DNA of 64,000 nt, taken from NCBI GenBank assembly GCA_013397795.1, contig VZTJ01004023.1:1835706-1899705 (forward strand). Direction: 5' to 3'. Within the stretch, counting starts at the first letter, position 1, and every line of letters begins with the position of its first letter. The notes beneath the pieces were generated by a model. That model did not search any database, was not told where the DNA came from, and saw only the letters and a list, made by a program, of their open reading frames with translations. Origin of the DNA: Orthonyx spaldingii. Taxonomy: Eukaryota; Chordata; Aves; Passeriformes; Orthonychidae. A program made the translations under genes and the position numbers. Positions 1 to 12,900 of this stretch are shown here, piece by piece.

Positions 1-1908
1 AGGCAGATAGTGCTTCCCTCATAAAATATACAAGGAGCTGTGCATACAGAATTGTCTCTACGAATCTGTTTATGGCTCTTTGTGTCTGACTGGCTAAATT
101 ACAGTTTCATTGTTCTAAATCCCCGAGGACTTTTCCAGAGATGTTGTAACTAAAGCTGTGCATGTTGTGGAGCTCTTCCTACCTGTCACAATCAGCTGCA
201 GATACAACTAATTTACCTATTTTAGTTAACCTCTCAAGGAGCAATGTAATTATCTTTTAAAAATAATGACTGTCATTGGGGAAATGCAATGTTTTCAGAT
301 ATTTCTGTCAGGTGCACACACAGTGGTTTAAAGAAGCTCCTGGTTCCAGCAGCACTGGCATGGCCTTTCAACTGTGTTGTGTTTAGAAAGCAGATGCCAG
401 AAAAAAAAGAAATGTTGAAAAAAGTTTCCTCTCTTTAAGCTATTCTCCAGTGTCCTAGGAGAGAGTGATCCCACAGGACAGCTCAGTGGCTGTGTTCCTC
501 TTCCAGAGAAACCCCTCTGCACCCTCACAGCAGCACAAAGGTGTAGGGAACTCCTGGGGTGTGCCCAGAAATTGTGGTCCACTAGAATGGCTGGCAGCCT
601 GTGTTGGCACTCTTTTATCAGTGATTTTGGCTCTATTTCTATCAAAGCTCTGGGAGCCTTGATAATGCTGTAGGGGAAGGACTCTGAGGTATATTAAAAT
701 TATATGGAGGGTTTTGAGGTTCAGCTGCTTTTCAAGGAGTGTTAGGTCCTGACTGTACTGTGTTCTGTCTGTGCTTGTGCAATTTTACAGACATGTCTCA
801 TCTGAGGAAATAAAACTTGCCTACACTGCAAAAGTGCTGGCTCATATTTCTCAAGTTGAAGACTCCTGGGAAATAAATTCCTAGAACAGATTTTTCAGAG
901 AAGAGAAACCAAGTTCTGTCACATCTCTTGCCTTGTGCCCATACAGATCTCCCACATCTATTGCCTCTCTGTGCCAATGGGACCTTGCAGCACATCTGCA
1001 ACTTCAGAACACTCACACCATCCACTGCTCACTGGTTTGTATTCAACACCAAGCTCCTGGGTAGAACAACCTCATGGAGGGTCTCCTGACCCGTCTTGGT
1101 GCCTTCCCCCCTGTTAAAACAACAGGAGAGTGGTTATTTTGCTTTGCCTTTGTTGTGTCAGCTGTGGAGAGATGACCTATTGATTTTGATTTTGGTTATT
1201 TTGATTTTGTGCCATTAAGGACTATTTATGGATAAAACTGTGATAAATCTTCAGCGATATTACTGTTGTATTATAACTGCTGTCTTTCTCTGAGAGCTTC
1301 CTGGGAATATAAGGAAATGCTATGGGCCTTGTGCACTGCAATATCAGCATTTGTTTGATGTATTTTTCAAGCATTGTTTGGTTTCAGGCACAATGGTGAT
1401 GGGGTTTAGTTCTTTAAGATTCAGAATAGCAACAATTGTCTTTAACAGACAGTAGAAATTCACTAATTCATACGAATGACTTTAAGAGATTTGTTTTATG
1501 ATAATACTTCATAATGTGCAAGAAGATGACAGTAGTATATTTTGTGAAAATAATGAAGTCTTGGTAATGTGAGACCATTTTACAACTTGCTGCTATTAAA
1601 TCTTTGCAGAGAAGACAGGGAGAGGTCTATTTTTTGCAGAATATCATAAAGTTGGATGGTGAAATGTAGTTTATGAGTGCAAGAAAAGCTGTAGTCCCCC
1701 CATCTACCTCAGAGCTCTCCATTAATATTTTCCCCACCCACAGCAGTCTCTAGGTGGCCATTCTTCTGATGATGAGACAGGGAGCTGGGAACTCTGCCAC
1801 AAACTACGGCTTTCTTTTCTGAAATCTTCACTAGAGTAACTTGCTTAGTGACTTATTTTCCTATGAAGAACATGCAGTGTAAATGGGTGCAAACGCCTCT
1901 CTCTTGAG
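1..1908. other. Unique AT-leaning DNA, no gene seen
   Basis: No repeat, RNA gene or convincing exon was recognised. Short open frames at 328-645 (minus), 465-662 (plus) and 798-1117 overlap each other on opposite strands and lack any recognisable domain, so I regard them as chance. Composition is typical of avian intergenic or intronic sequence. Confidence 0.6.
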
Positions 1909-2203
1909 AATGTGAGGGCTGAAGCCCCAGGTGCTACAAGGCCGCAGGAGTGTGAGGCTTGCAAAGCGCTGCCTCATGCTGAGCAGAGAAGTCCCTGGGC
2001 AGACTGGAATGTTCCCTTCCTGGGAAACACCTTTGCTGTAAGGTCAGCTGGAATGGAGCAAAACGCTGCTGCTGTCACTGAGCTACTCCATCCTCCAGTC
2101 TTTACAATACGGGATCGACATGGTGGAGCAGGAGCATCGTTAAAAGCTTGCCCAGCATCAAAACACTTTGTTCTCACCAGCAGAATAAGCAGTGGCTGGA
2201 CAG
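1909..2203 (+). other. Exon-like open block, unidentified
   Basis: A pyrimidine-rich stretch (gcctctctcttgag) ends in AG at 1907-1908. The following 295 nt stay open in one frame up to a good donor, CAG|GTGAGA, at 2203/2204; the frame then closes at 2214. The block is GC-richer than its surroundings. The implied 98 residues show no domain I recognise, and the minus strand is also open over much of the interval, which weakens a coding claim. It could be an internal exon, a non-coding RNA exon, or a chance GC-rich block. No neighbouring exon can be joined to it with confidence. Confidence 0.15.
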
Positions 2204-2214
2204 GTGAGACCTGA

Positions 2215-5200
2215 AAGCATGACCTTGGTCTGTGCCAGCTGAAGTTTTGTCACTGCAGGGCCTGGCAGAGGCAGCAGGGTACCTGTGGTACCACTGTGCC
2301 AGCCCCTGCCACAGAGGCATTGCTGTAATTGCAGACTAGCAGTGAAAACTGGGAGGGTAGCAAATTGTCTTTGACCACAGGGATGTTGCAACTGAAAATA
2401 TTTAAAGTATTTTCTTTCATTTATGGGCTTATTCCTACACAAAGCTATTTTCTGGTGGGCTGGTGCAGTGCTGTGGTACTAATCATGGACTGGGGTTTTT
2501 TCCATAGTCATGCTATCAGCTTTTTGTAATAGGACCCAGTAGCTCTGTGGTCATCTCTTCAAAATTGACTGTACCCTCCATTTTCTTCCACACATCTTTG
2601 AAGATTTTTGGCATCCCTTGTTCATGGGCTGCAAGTTAGGGTCAAGCTTTTGAGTCTCCTAATCACTCAGTCCTGGCATAGTCCTGTTGCACTAAAGCCT
2701 CTTTTCATGCCTGTTTAATGCCTCAGAAGTGCTTTCAAGTGGTCTTTGATAAATCATAGTAAGTGTTATTCCAGTCGCTCAATAGCTGTACCTGCTGGAG
2801 TCTTTTTAGCTCCCAAGGCAGCTGTTCCCTCTTGCCTTATTTTACCAGTGACAGTAATTCATTCCACTTGAGCTGACTAGCTTATTTCACATTTATTTGC
2901 ACATTATGAGCAGTGTCATTCTACTTACCCTTCAGACAGTAAATGGTTTGAAAAATGCAACTGTAACAAATATTAGGCATGGGGAGGGGAGTAGGAGAAT
3001 GGATCCTTTACATTGGGGGTCCAAATAAAAACATAATAAATAAATAATATCTTAAAATTATCTCAATCATCGAGTGTATGCAAAAATCAAAGGTACTGCA
3101 TAAACTGGCATAATTCCTATGAGAATACATTTCTCTTTCCCACCATCGAGTTTAGCTTCCCTAGAGTGGAGTTAAATAAAATATTACCCATCAGGTCAGG
3201 AAAATAATTAGTCCTGCATTATTGCCTCCTTCCTAAGCAATCAAACTTGACCCATATATATTATGTATGTTTGCACCCTGCACATCTGGGAAGCAGGATG
3301 TATATAAACAGATGAATTTGGGCTCCATGTTTGCAGACCAAGACAGTTCTCCTACTGCTCTCTACAGAAAAGAGAAGCTGGAAAATTATCAGAGCAAAAG
3401 CAAGTAATTTTTTTTGGTGTCCTGAAGTAATTTCTTTCAAGTAATCTTTTGCTGGCTGTGGCAAGGAGTTATGAAAATGCCATAACTTCATATGATGGCA
3501 GGTTTCCCCCTTGAACATGACAAATTACAGAAGTACAAATAGTCATGCTGCTCTCAGCAATTTAGTAACGGGTTGTGTTTTGCTTTTGTAATGAAGATAG
3601 GCAATAGAACATTGGATAGGAAGGAAATAAGATAAGGACCTTCCAGAAACTGGAACATCCTTGATGTGCAATTAGGATGGTCTTGTGCAGTTCTTACGAG
3701 GATGATTTTTTTTTAAGGTTCCAAATCTAGGAGTCAAGGAAAATAAAAGATCTTTAATTTTCATTCATTAACAGATAAATTTCCAGCACTCACATCTTCC
3801 AAAACCAGCAAAAAAGTCCCACATTTTTATTAATTGGACTTCATGATAGCTGTGTTATATATTGGCTAGCAGAACCAAGCCTAACTCATGGCTTCCAAAT
3901 ATTGTAGTGATAGTAGCAAATAGGAGCCATTCAGAAGTGGGACTAAAAGGGGGAATGGTGGGGGGTCAGGGTAGTTTCTGCTCAGTACTGAGCTCAGGAT
4001 GCTGAATCATTCCAAGGAAAATAGTTTTCCTTGCAAAGTGTGGGCTCCTTCATCTTCTTCAGCTGTCTAAATTGTCTTTGTGCTTGTAGATCAGGTATGC
4101 TGTAAAAATCCTTTCCTCTGTGGGTGTAGGAGAAGTCCGGATACAAGCTAAACCTATTATTTAAATTCCTGAAAAATTTCCCAGTAGATTTGAGAAGCAG
4201 TTTTGGGGTCCTGAGCACAAGCATCGAGTGCTGTGAGCAAGGCCTGTGCCCTGAGCCCCGTGCAGGAACTGCACAGGGACCACCACGCACGGCTGTCCAT
4301 GGCCTGGGGAGATGGGCACTGCTGGCTGCTGCTCTGGCAGGGCTTTGCAGCTGAGGGAACCCTTGGCTATGCCAGAACTGAAGGAGAGGGCACAGGTGAT
4401 CTACGATGTGGTTAAGCAGTAGCCTCAGAAAATCGGGGGTTTATTTCTGCTGAATCTTAGGAAATTGTGTACAATGACTTGGTTTTCATTCTACTTAAAA
4501 AAAAAAAAAAAAAGGAAGAAAGAACAAAACCAAGGAACATTTTCTTGAGCAGTGAGTCCCTGAGGGTGAGAGCAACTTTCACATTACATGTCACCCAACC
4601 CTGGGTAACTGAGTGAAGGCAACCAGTCTTTTACAAAAGGGCTGTGTTCTGTGTAATCTCACAGGACTTTAACCACATCTGGTGTTTCTAGATGCTGCTG
4701 AAATATAGGAAAATTATATCACAGCACTTCCATCAGCAGTGACTGAGTGACAGAAATCATGGCTGAGATCCTGCATTCAAGCTGTGCAACGTGCAGCTGT
4801 CTGGACAAGCAGTAGAGTTTACTATAACCTACAGTCAGTGCAGTCATCAACTTTCCATCTCCATGTCAAATGTTTTGTCTGTAAAATGTAAGCAAGAGTG
4901 AGAATCCTAAACATTTCTGTCCTCTTTTGCCACAACTGACCGTTAATTTACAGCACTGCTGTTGTAAAATCATCTTTCCTTGGAGAAACAGCTCTGACTA
5001 GGAAAAAGTGTCGAAAGTTTGAAAACAGAAATTGGAAACATCCCTTACCTAGGTCCATACATAACAGGAACCCAGAGCTTTGTCTCCAACAAGTACAGCA
5101 CAAACAGAAAACAGTTTCCAGCTTCCTGTTCCTAAAGATGATTATATTCATAATAATATGAAGGCAGTTACTGCAGAGAAAGTTGGGAAGACCCGAGAGC

Positions 5201-5884
5201 TTGTCTTTGAAATTTTCATTGCTGGTGGACGGGGTGATGGTGGTAGGCCTAGCAATACCTGCTTCAAGAACTTTACTGCTTGCTAGTTATGTTGGTATCC
5301 CACTGATTCAGATCCTGAAATCACAGCTGAAGTTCTGTTTTCTCTTTAGACCCCCCAAGGTTTGCCCTCTAGCCTGCAGGATTTTGTGAATTATCCCCTC
5401 TCTGTTTCCTTTCTTCTCTGTGGTTGTGTCCTTCATTTGCCTTGTTCATCATTGCTATAAGTTGTTTGTTATTTCTAGTTTTCAATACAGTTGGTGTCTT
5501 CAACTGAGAGTTCACATTATGTTGTTGCCCTTGCAACTACAGCAACAACCCTTTCAGTTAGAAGATTTTGGGAATCTTTCCTTTGTGGTTGTATAGTAGT
5601 TAAACAGGGCTGTATCTTTGAACGTTGTGGGATTTATGGATTGCGCATTTTCTGTCCCATGCTTTTAAAAAGAAAACATAATTATGTATTAATTGGAGAC
5701 ATGCTTTGGAAAAATGTCTGTAATGAAAATTTGCAATGCCCTGCCTTGTTCTAGCCTAGCACAGGGCCTCTGCCATGGCTCACTGCAGAACAGAACAGCA
5801 AACAGGCTGTTCCCAGCTCCCCTGCCCAGCCAGCAAACCTGGCTGCCCTTCCCAGCCTTGCTGCAAATCACTAGCATGGCTTTG
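2215..5884. other. Unique DNA with a poly(A) run; no gene seen
   Basis: Mostly AT-rich non-repetitive sequence. A mononucleotide A run of 18 lies at 4497-4514. A small GC-rich patch (4230-4410) holds overlapping 60-98-codon frames on both strands without recognisable motifs. I see no exon, RNA gene or interspersed repeat that I can name. Confidence 0.55.
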
Positions 5885-6076
5885 AAGTTCTTCACTCTGA
5901 GGGTGGTGAAGGCACAGGCTGATCAGAGAAGCTGTGGTTGCCCCATCCCTGGAATTGTACAAGGCCAGGCTGGAGAGGGTTCTGAGCAACCTGGTTTAGT
6001 GGCAGGTGTCCCTGTCCATGGCAGGGAACGAGACGATCTTTAAGGTCCCTTCCAACTCCAGCCATTCCATGATTCT
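5885..6076 (+). mobile_element. CR1 LINE fragment, 3' end, 5'-truncated
   Basis: The stretch matches the familiar avian CR1 3' terminus: 'ttcttcactctgagggtggtg', then 'agagaagctgtgg', 'ccatccctggaa', 'acaaggccaggctgga', 'gagcaacctggttta', 'caggtgtccctg', 'gacgatctttaaggtccc' and finally 'ccattccatgattctc'. The 5' side is truncated within the 3'-terminal region, as is usual for CR1 insertions, and there is no poly(A) tail, which is also CR1-like. It encodes nothing functional. The subfamily cannot be named without alignment. Confidence 0.95.
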
Positions 6077-9000
6077 CCTCCACTTTGTGCGTGGTGAGGG
6101 AAGATTTGCTTGCACATCCTTAGAAAGCAATGTTGTGAAGGCACATGCTTTTTAAAATTGCAATGCCCCTGTTTGCAGCAGGAACGAAGCAGGAGGCAAG
6201 GATATCGGATGTAATTATATTTCCAGGAGTTTAACTCTTAAACACTAGACAAGTGGGTAGGGATTTAGCAAAGTGACAGAATTTGGTTGACTCAAATCCC
6301 ATAGGCACTGTTGAAATGTCTATATCCAGGGAGCAGTAGCAATGTGAACATGGTTCACATTCTCTGGCTCATTTTTTGGGAGTGGCAACAGCGAGATGCA
6401 GAGCGTAGAGATTGCAGACTCAAGTCTAGTTCCTTGTGTGGCTTCAAGTGTGTACATGTCAGCGCTTTGTTTGCTCCATGTTCTTCTGTCAGACAAACAT
6501 TGTCCTTTATGTCAATCTCTGAAGTGGTGATTATTCTTAGACCACACGTTTTGGTGTCGATGTGCATCTTGGGGTCGATATATTAATTTTAGCATGGAAT
6601 CCAAAAGCTGATGAAACGGAAAGGATGCACATTGGAACAACACATTCTTTTCCAGCCTCAAGAGAGGCCTGACTTTACTCTCATAAATCCTTCATTGTAG
6701 CACGCAAGCTTCTTGGCTGGTGCTGAGTAAGCTGTGTTTTGGAGCACAAATGCATACACAAATATATGAAACATTTCTTTTGGCTGTTTCCCATATGGTT
6801 TAATTTTTCACAGCTCTGTAAAATTTCATGTGCAAATTCTGTTTCCGTAACTTTTATTGTATCTTTAAAACAGAGTTTCGAATAATTGTTATGAAAATTT
6901 TCTCCCAGTCCCTTTTAAGACAAAATCTTTGGTTGATAATGACAGCCCAGGGAGCTGTCGCATCTCTTGGTTTTTAAAGTAACTTTAGAAACTTTTTTCT
7001 ACTAATGGTTTATATTTTAAAAGCAGAGGGAATGAATGCTGCCTCCCTTTCTTTTTGTTGTTCTTTCCTCTGGTTTCCCCTTCCTATCTCTGAAGTGTTT
7101 ATTCTCATGCAGAAATGGTAGTCGCTGTTACAAACCATGTGAGCCTACTGCAGCTCAGAGTTAGCTCCTAATCCCAGTACTCTTTTCCTCTTCTCTCATC
7201 TCACATCTCCCTCTGTGGTTTGTATTCCATTTGTTAATTCCAATTTGATTGACTGTGGGCATCTTTAGAACTCCATAATTGCCAAAATGCCAGTGTTTCC
7301 CTGCGTATTACATCTGTATCCTGAGCCACTACCTCAGATGTTATAGACATCTAGATTTATTCTTTCTCTTTGTTTGAACTTTTTTTTACCCCTAATGCAG
7401 TTCAGGCGTGTTAGTATCTTGTTTCTCTGAAGCTCAGAGTCAGCAGGCTGAGACAGTGGCTCAATCCATAAGAAAAAGAGTGACAGATACAAACACAAAA
7501 ATTAATTAGCTTCTTGTTTGCCATTTCCAAACGTAATGCCACACTTCAAACAAGACATTGCTATTCCATAGATCAGAAAGATTGAGTGCAGATTAAATTG
7601 TTGTCTTATTTTTCTATAGTAGGCCTCTGTATGAGCCAAACTCCAAGCATTGACAAGAAAATGTCCTTGCAGTGAGTGTTGTACATAGGAAAGATAAGTG
7701 GAGAGAGACAGGAGAAAAGGAAGACAAGGGGAAGGATAGGCAAATTTTATGTACATTAATATAATGAGCACTGTAACATTGCTTTTGCAAAGGATTTGAA
7801 ATACAGATGGAGTGAGAATCTGCCCAGTGCATTCAGCTGGGTCACATCCATGACCGTAGCTCTGGTTCTGTGACTGTAGGTTGTGATTTCAGGCACAGAA
7901 ATGATGGGGGAAGAAACTGATAAATGAGCAGACAAGTGGGTCTTGAATAGAGATGTGGATTAAATCCTCTGTGGAAAATCCATTTGTGTGGGAGAGAAGA
8001 GATTCATGAGGATGAGGGTGCTGTCTCATCAATGTCCCTTGCAGATAAACTATTGCTTCTCTGCTTTTTCTTCTCTGATTTTTAATAACATCCTTACTCT
8101 TCATCTACCACTGCATTGATACCTTTTTTTCATACAAACTGATCCCAACACATCTTCATTTTCAAGGTATTGTTGCTATGAAACAATTCTTTTATCGCAA
8201 AATAAGTAAAGGAAAACAGGAAGAATTAAGAAGGAATATGTTTACTTCTGCAGTGTACAACACTCCCAAATGAAAATTTCCATTTTATATAAAACCAGAT
8301 GAGCAAAGAAAATGGTGTAGAGGGGTCACTGTAGAAATCTAGATTTTTTCCGACACTGATTTGTTGGGATTTTTGAAATTCCAAAGACTAATTAAAATGT
8401 TTTGAAGAATCAACTACCATCTTTTCTATACATGCATATGTAGGTATTTTCTCAATGTGACACAAATCCCAAAATCTGTGCCTGTTATTCCAGTACAGTG
8501 TATTTTCCTATTACATCCCTTTTGCAGATCTCAACCGAAATTTTAGAATTCAACAGACAAGTTGGTTTTTTTCTTCTTTCAAATTAATATTAGATTTTTG
8601 TGATTTCTATTGACTATAATTAAGTAATGAAAAATTCAAGGGAGTGTCATGCCTGGTTTATTTTAAAATGTCTCTTTTCTTTCTCCTTTTTTGTTTTCCA
8701 ATCTAACTGCTTATATGGCCCTTTGTAATTTCATTATCAAAGTGGTTCAAAGACAATGGTGAAAGATGACAAAGAGTGAAAGGAATGTTCAAAATCCAAG
8801 TCCATAAATAGGTTTTCTGGGGAACACCACAAAGGCTCTATTGTGCTACACAGAAAGGATATGTGCCCACCCTCTAGCAGAAAATGCTGCAGACTTTTCT
8901 GCAGGTCACTTGCTGATGCAATAAAAACCCTAAAAATATCCATGGGTACAAAAATCTTACTTGTAAGATGCTGCTGCATTTTTTTTCCACCCATAATTCA

Positions 9001-9689
9001 AATAACTGCCCTAGGTAATGTTTGCATATTGGTGTGGTCAGACAGCATTATCTGTGTCCTGCAAAGTGCTTCTGGCCTAAGAGGAAGTGCTCCTGCTGTG
9101 CTTGTTGTGGGCTGTGACAGTCACGTGTTGGAAGCTGTGCTTGAACTGTGGGGTGGATTTTCAAGGTCAATAGAAATATTGGGCTGTAGGAGGGGGAGTG
9201 GGAGACCACCGACCTCATTTTTGCTTGTGGCTTCGTCTCAATTCAAAACTCTCCTGATGCATTATCTGAGTGAGTCTTTGGGTAAAAATATATTAATGCT
9301 CTCTTATTCAGTGCTGTTCTATTACCTATTCATCAAAAATATTGCTTTTGTGCATTTTTCATTATAAGATTCAACATTACCAATGTTAATAAAGAGAGAA
9401 CTCCTTTTCTTTTCTTAGGAATAGAATATGTAAAGACATTGCCTCTTTGATGTTTCTAAGCCAATACAATATGTATTTGAATGAGGATAAAAGTCATTCT
9501 TTTAACAGAAGATCATCCAAGTCATTTCTGATGAAACTCAAGAGGAGCTTTTTTTTTTTTTTTTTTAAGAGATGCTTAGAAATTAAGATTAAGAAAAAGG
9601 GGGATCACCACTTTAGAAGTAACAGCTAGTGGAAGTAAGTCACATATTTGATAGTATTTCATGTAGGCCCATGGTGACATCAGCCTCCT
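6077..9689. other. Unique DNA; longest chance ORF; no gene assigned
   Basis: No repeat was recognised. A plus-strand frame of 174 codons (8843-9367) is the longest in the window. It is rich in Cys, Leu, Ile and Ser, has no recognisable domain, and by length alone is within chance for 64 kb. A short inverted repeat (ATCTTAC-tt-GTAAGAT) lies near 8957-8972. A T run of 18 lies at 9549-9566. Confidence 0.5.
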
Positions 9690-9985
9690 TTATTGGGCTG
9701 AGCTGTTCAGCAGCAGATGCCTTTCCTTCAAAGGGATGAGGCCTTGCTGTCACAGGCAGCATGTGAAGCTGTCCTGAACTGTGAATATACAGCAGGCCAG
9801 ATTTTGGGTGTCCCTCCCAGAACTTCCCATGCTGGTAGGGACTCCCACGTCACTGGCCAGTTCTCTCATGTGGGAATTTTTGCTGTGAATTTTCCACTGA
9901 GAATTAGACCATACATGACTCGCTGTTTGAGAGCTGCTATAAATTTGGAGCTAATAAATTTTATGAGGCCTGTGAAGCCTTGGGA
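9690..9985. other. Possible conserved non-coding element
   Basis: A non-repetitive block with mixed composition and several transcription-factor-like words (CACGTCA near 9846; AT-rich homeodomain-like words such as 'ctaataaatttta' near 9950). It is open for 90 codons on the plus strand (9717-9989) but no protein family is recognisable. Judgement that it is regulatory rests on texture alone; it may be ordinary unique DNA. Confidence 0.15.
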
Positions 9986-9989
9986 CTAG

Positions 9990-12900
9990 GAAGCTTCTTG
10001 AATGCTGTCTCAGCTCACTACTGTCTGGCCAACCCTTCTCCTGTGTACAGGCACAGGGCAGTGTTGTAGCTGCCCTTTTTGAGTTATCAGCTCCTATGCT
10101 GGCTGCAGTGACTGCACTGAGGGAGGGTAAGGGAGTTAGACACTTCCTTCATTGACTGTCTCCTCTGAAAATCTGAAGTTTGATCTTTTGACCAAAATAT
10201 AAGAATGTTCCACAGAGTAATTAGTGGAAAAGTTTTCTTAGAGCCCAACAGACATATTGACCAGGAGAGGCAGCTCACACACAATACTTGCTGTTGCACC
10301 AGTATTTGTTCCTGTAAATAGAAACCCACCCATGGACAAGGGCAGTGTCCTGAGTCATTCCATTGCTCTGCACTGTTCAAGTAGGTGGATCTCTGCTGTG
10401 CAAAACAGGCTTCCTAGGAGCACTGCAACACTATCTGGGTTTGACTTTTAGACAGATTTATATTTTGGGCTGCAGCAAGAGAGTTGGAGCTTCTACTGAC
10501 TGCCAGGGTGCCTGGGGAGACAGCTCTGGGGGTTTCAACACAGTGAAACAGATTTTGCAGGGCTGATGCCTTGGTTTGTTGCTGTTGGGTTTATTTCTTT
10601 CAATTTAAAGTGAACTTATGAAAATGGATGTATTGTTGTCAGGAGAATAAAGGTTTCTTTTCTCTCAGTACAAAGATGTTTTCTGAGGTGGACTAGACAT
10701 CAGTGGCCAGACATAATATGCCCAGCTCACAGCAAGTTGAATGTGTTTTCTTGGCTCACAAGCCTGTGCTGTGCTGCCTGAACAGACTGAAGCAGCCTCC
10801 CAAAAGCCACGGTGTTTGCCAGCCAGCTGACTTCACAACTCACCGAGTGGTGTGCAGGCTGCTTCTTCTTCTTGGTGCATTGTTTTAAAAGTCTGACCTT
10901 CAACAAATTGGAAGCCACTTTAAGAAGGTTCTATATCCACAGAATTCTTACTACCTGTACAGTGCCATGACCACGCTGTGCCAACGGCTGAGACAGACAT
11001 TCTTGGGCTCATCAGGTCTGTTTGCAGCAGAAGATGTTTGTGGGAGTGCGGCAGTAGGGGTAGGTTTAAAACTGAATAAAAGCATCCAGTACCTGATCTG
11101 CTCTGAGATATTTTTTGTAATCTGCTGGTATTGCCGAAAGAAAAAAAATAACCCAGACCTTAAAATGTACTCCAGAGGTGCAGAGAGAGACAAACACCCA
11201 GACCAGAAAGCTCCTGTGAGGGGCAGGTGGTACGTGGGCAGAATGGGGAAATGCTATTCTCCTGTTGCCTCCTGCACTCACAGGCCGATAGAAAGCTGGC
11301 AAAGCAACCCAGTAACTGAGTGATGCTACTGCAGTTTCTAAGCTTTTGAGACTGACTTGGCAATGCTAATTATTGTGCCTGATTTGAGTACTTAATAGTC
11401 CTACTATCATGGAAAAAACCAAACCCATTTCATTCTCTATAGCTAAACATACAAACAATGGGTTCAAAAATATGTAGAAGGAAGACAGGAAATAAATCTG
11501 TTTCACTTTTAAAACAACCCCTTGAATTTAGACAATGCCAGGCAAGCAATCACCATTCAGAGAGTCTGAGATGCAAAACTTGATTGTTCTGAATATTTAT
11601 TAGAAAATGCATTGCTACAGCTCTGATGAGAAACAACCTACTGTTCTGCATCTTGCATAAATCAAACATGACTGCCATTTGCTAAATTATTACATTATAC
11701 ACCATGTTGTAATTACAAAACTTTAGTTGTTCCATTTATGATCTCTATGGTTTATTGTATTTTTGGTTGGACTTGAAAGCTGAGGCTTTGAATTTATGAA
11801 GTCCACTAAAATATTATATTCCCCTTCCTTTTCTCCTGATGATCAAATGACTAAATCAATTGCTGGGGCAATGCCAATGGTATTAGGATCAATAAGACTG
11901 TGAAATTTATTGTACATTTTTGTTGCTGTATAAAATTAGATTGCAGAGTTTATGAATGTTTATTCTTCTGGGCACTGGATTTCTGGTTTGTCTGAAACAT
12001 ACATTAAAGTAGTTTCATCTTTGCTTGTTACATAAACATTTCACCTGCAATACTTTAAATGTATCCTCTTAAAATATTAATAAATTTGCATTTTTAATGA
12101 GTTTCATCCAAATTAATTTTCATAGATATTGGGTATTTTCAGGCCATGAGTTGACTCCACAGAGTGCCTACTTAGATGTCTTGCTGAATTTGGAAATTTC
12201 CATTCTAAGCTAATGGAACCTTTCTTGATAACTTTTCTTGACTCGTGCATGGTCTTACGCACTTTGTGTCAGAGAATCTCCTGCCCTTCTCAGCTTGGCT
12301 GCTTCAGATGGTTTAGAAAATGTATAGTGAGACTTATTTTCACAATTATTTCAGCCAACTCTCCTGAACTTTGAAAAACAGGTGTTTAAATTGCATCCTT
12401 AACTTCCATGATGGGACTAAAATCCCATTTGTCTTTGGGTATAATCACCCTGCAGAGCTGGTGGCCGTTGGTGTGAGGGTTTCAGCCTCCCTGTGGTGAG
12501 CTCTGACAGGGAAACATTTATCAGTTGTCAGCAAGAGAATGGGTTTTAACTTCTTACTGAAGGCTAGAGAGGAAGGACAGGCCAGTGGCCATGGCACTTG
12601 CTGCGTGTAGACACCCATGGCTTCTCTGGAGATTTCCTTGGTGCTCTTAGGCAAACACCCCTCCCATAATCCCAGCTACCAACAGCACAATGGAAGTAAT
12701 GTTTCTTCAGGGCTGCTTAAGAATCGCAAGTCTTCTAATACTTCAATAATTTAGAGCAGTTAAGCTTTGTAGAGTCTTGTCTCTTTCATGGGATTAAAAA
12801 CTTTATCCTTTCATGGTGTTAACCTGAAGCCAAGTGTGTCTGTTTTCATTTTGGTTAAAAAGTATTTAATTCAGGGAGGAGAGGAAGATATATTAAAAAT

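Noticed and set aside
8843..9367. Longest open frame, 174 codons, plus strand
   Set aside because: Cys/Leu/Ile-rich with no domain, no splice or polyadenylation context that fits, and a length that a rough chance estimate for 64 kb allows.
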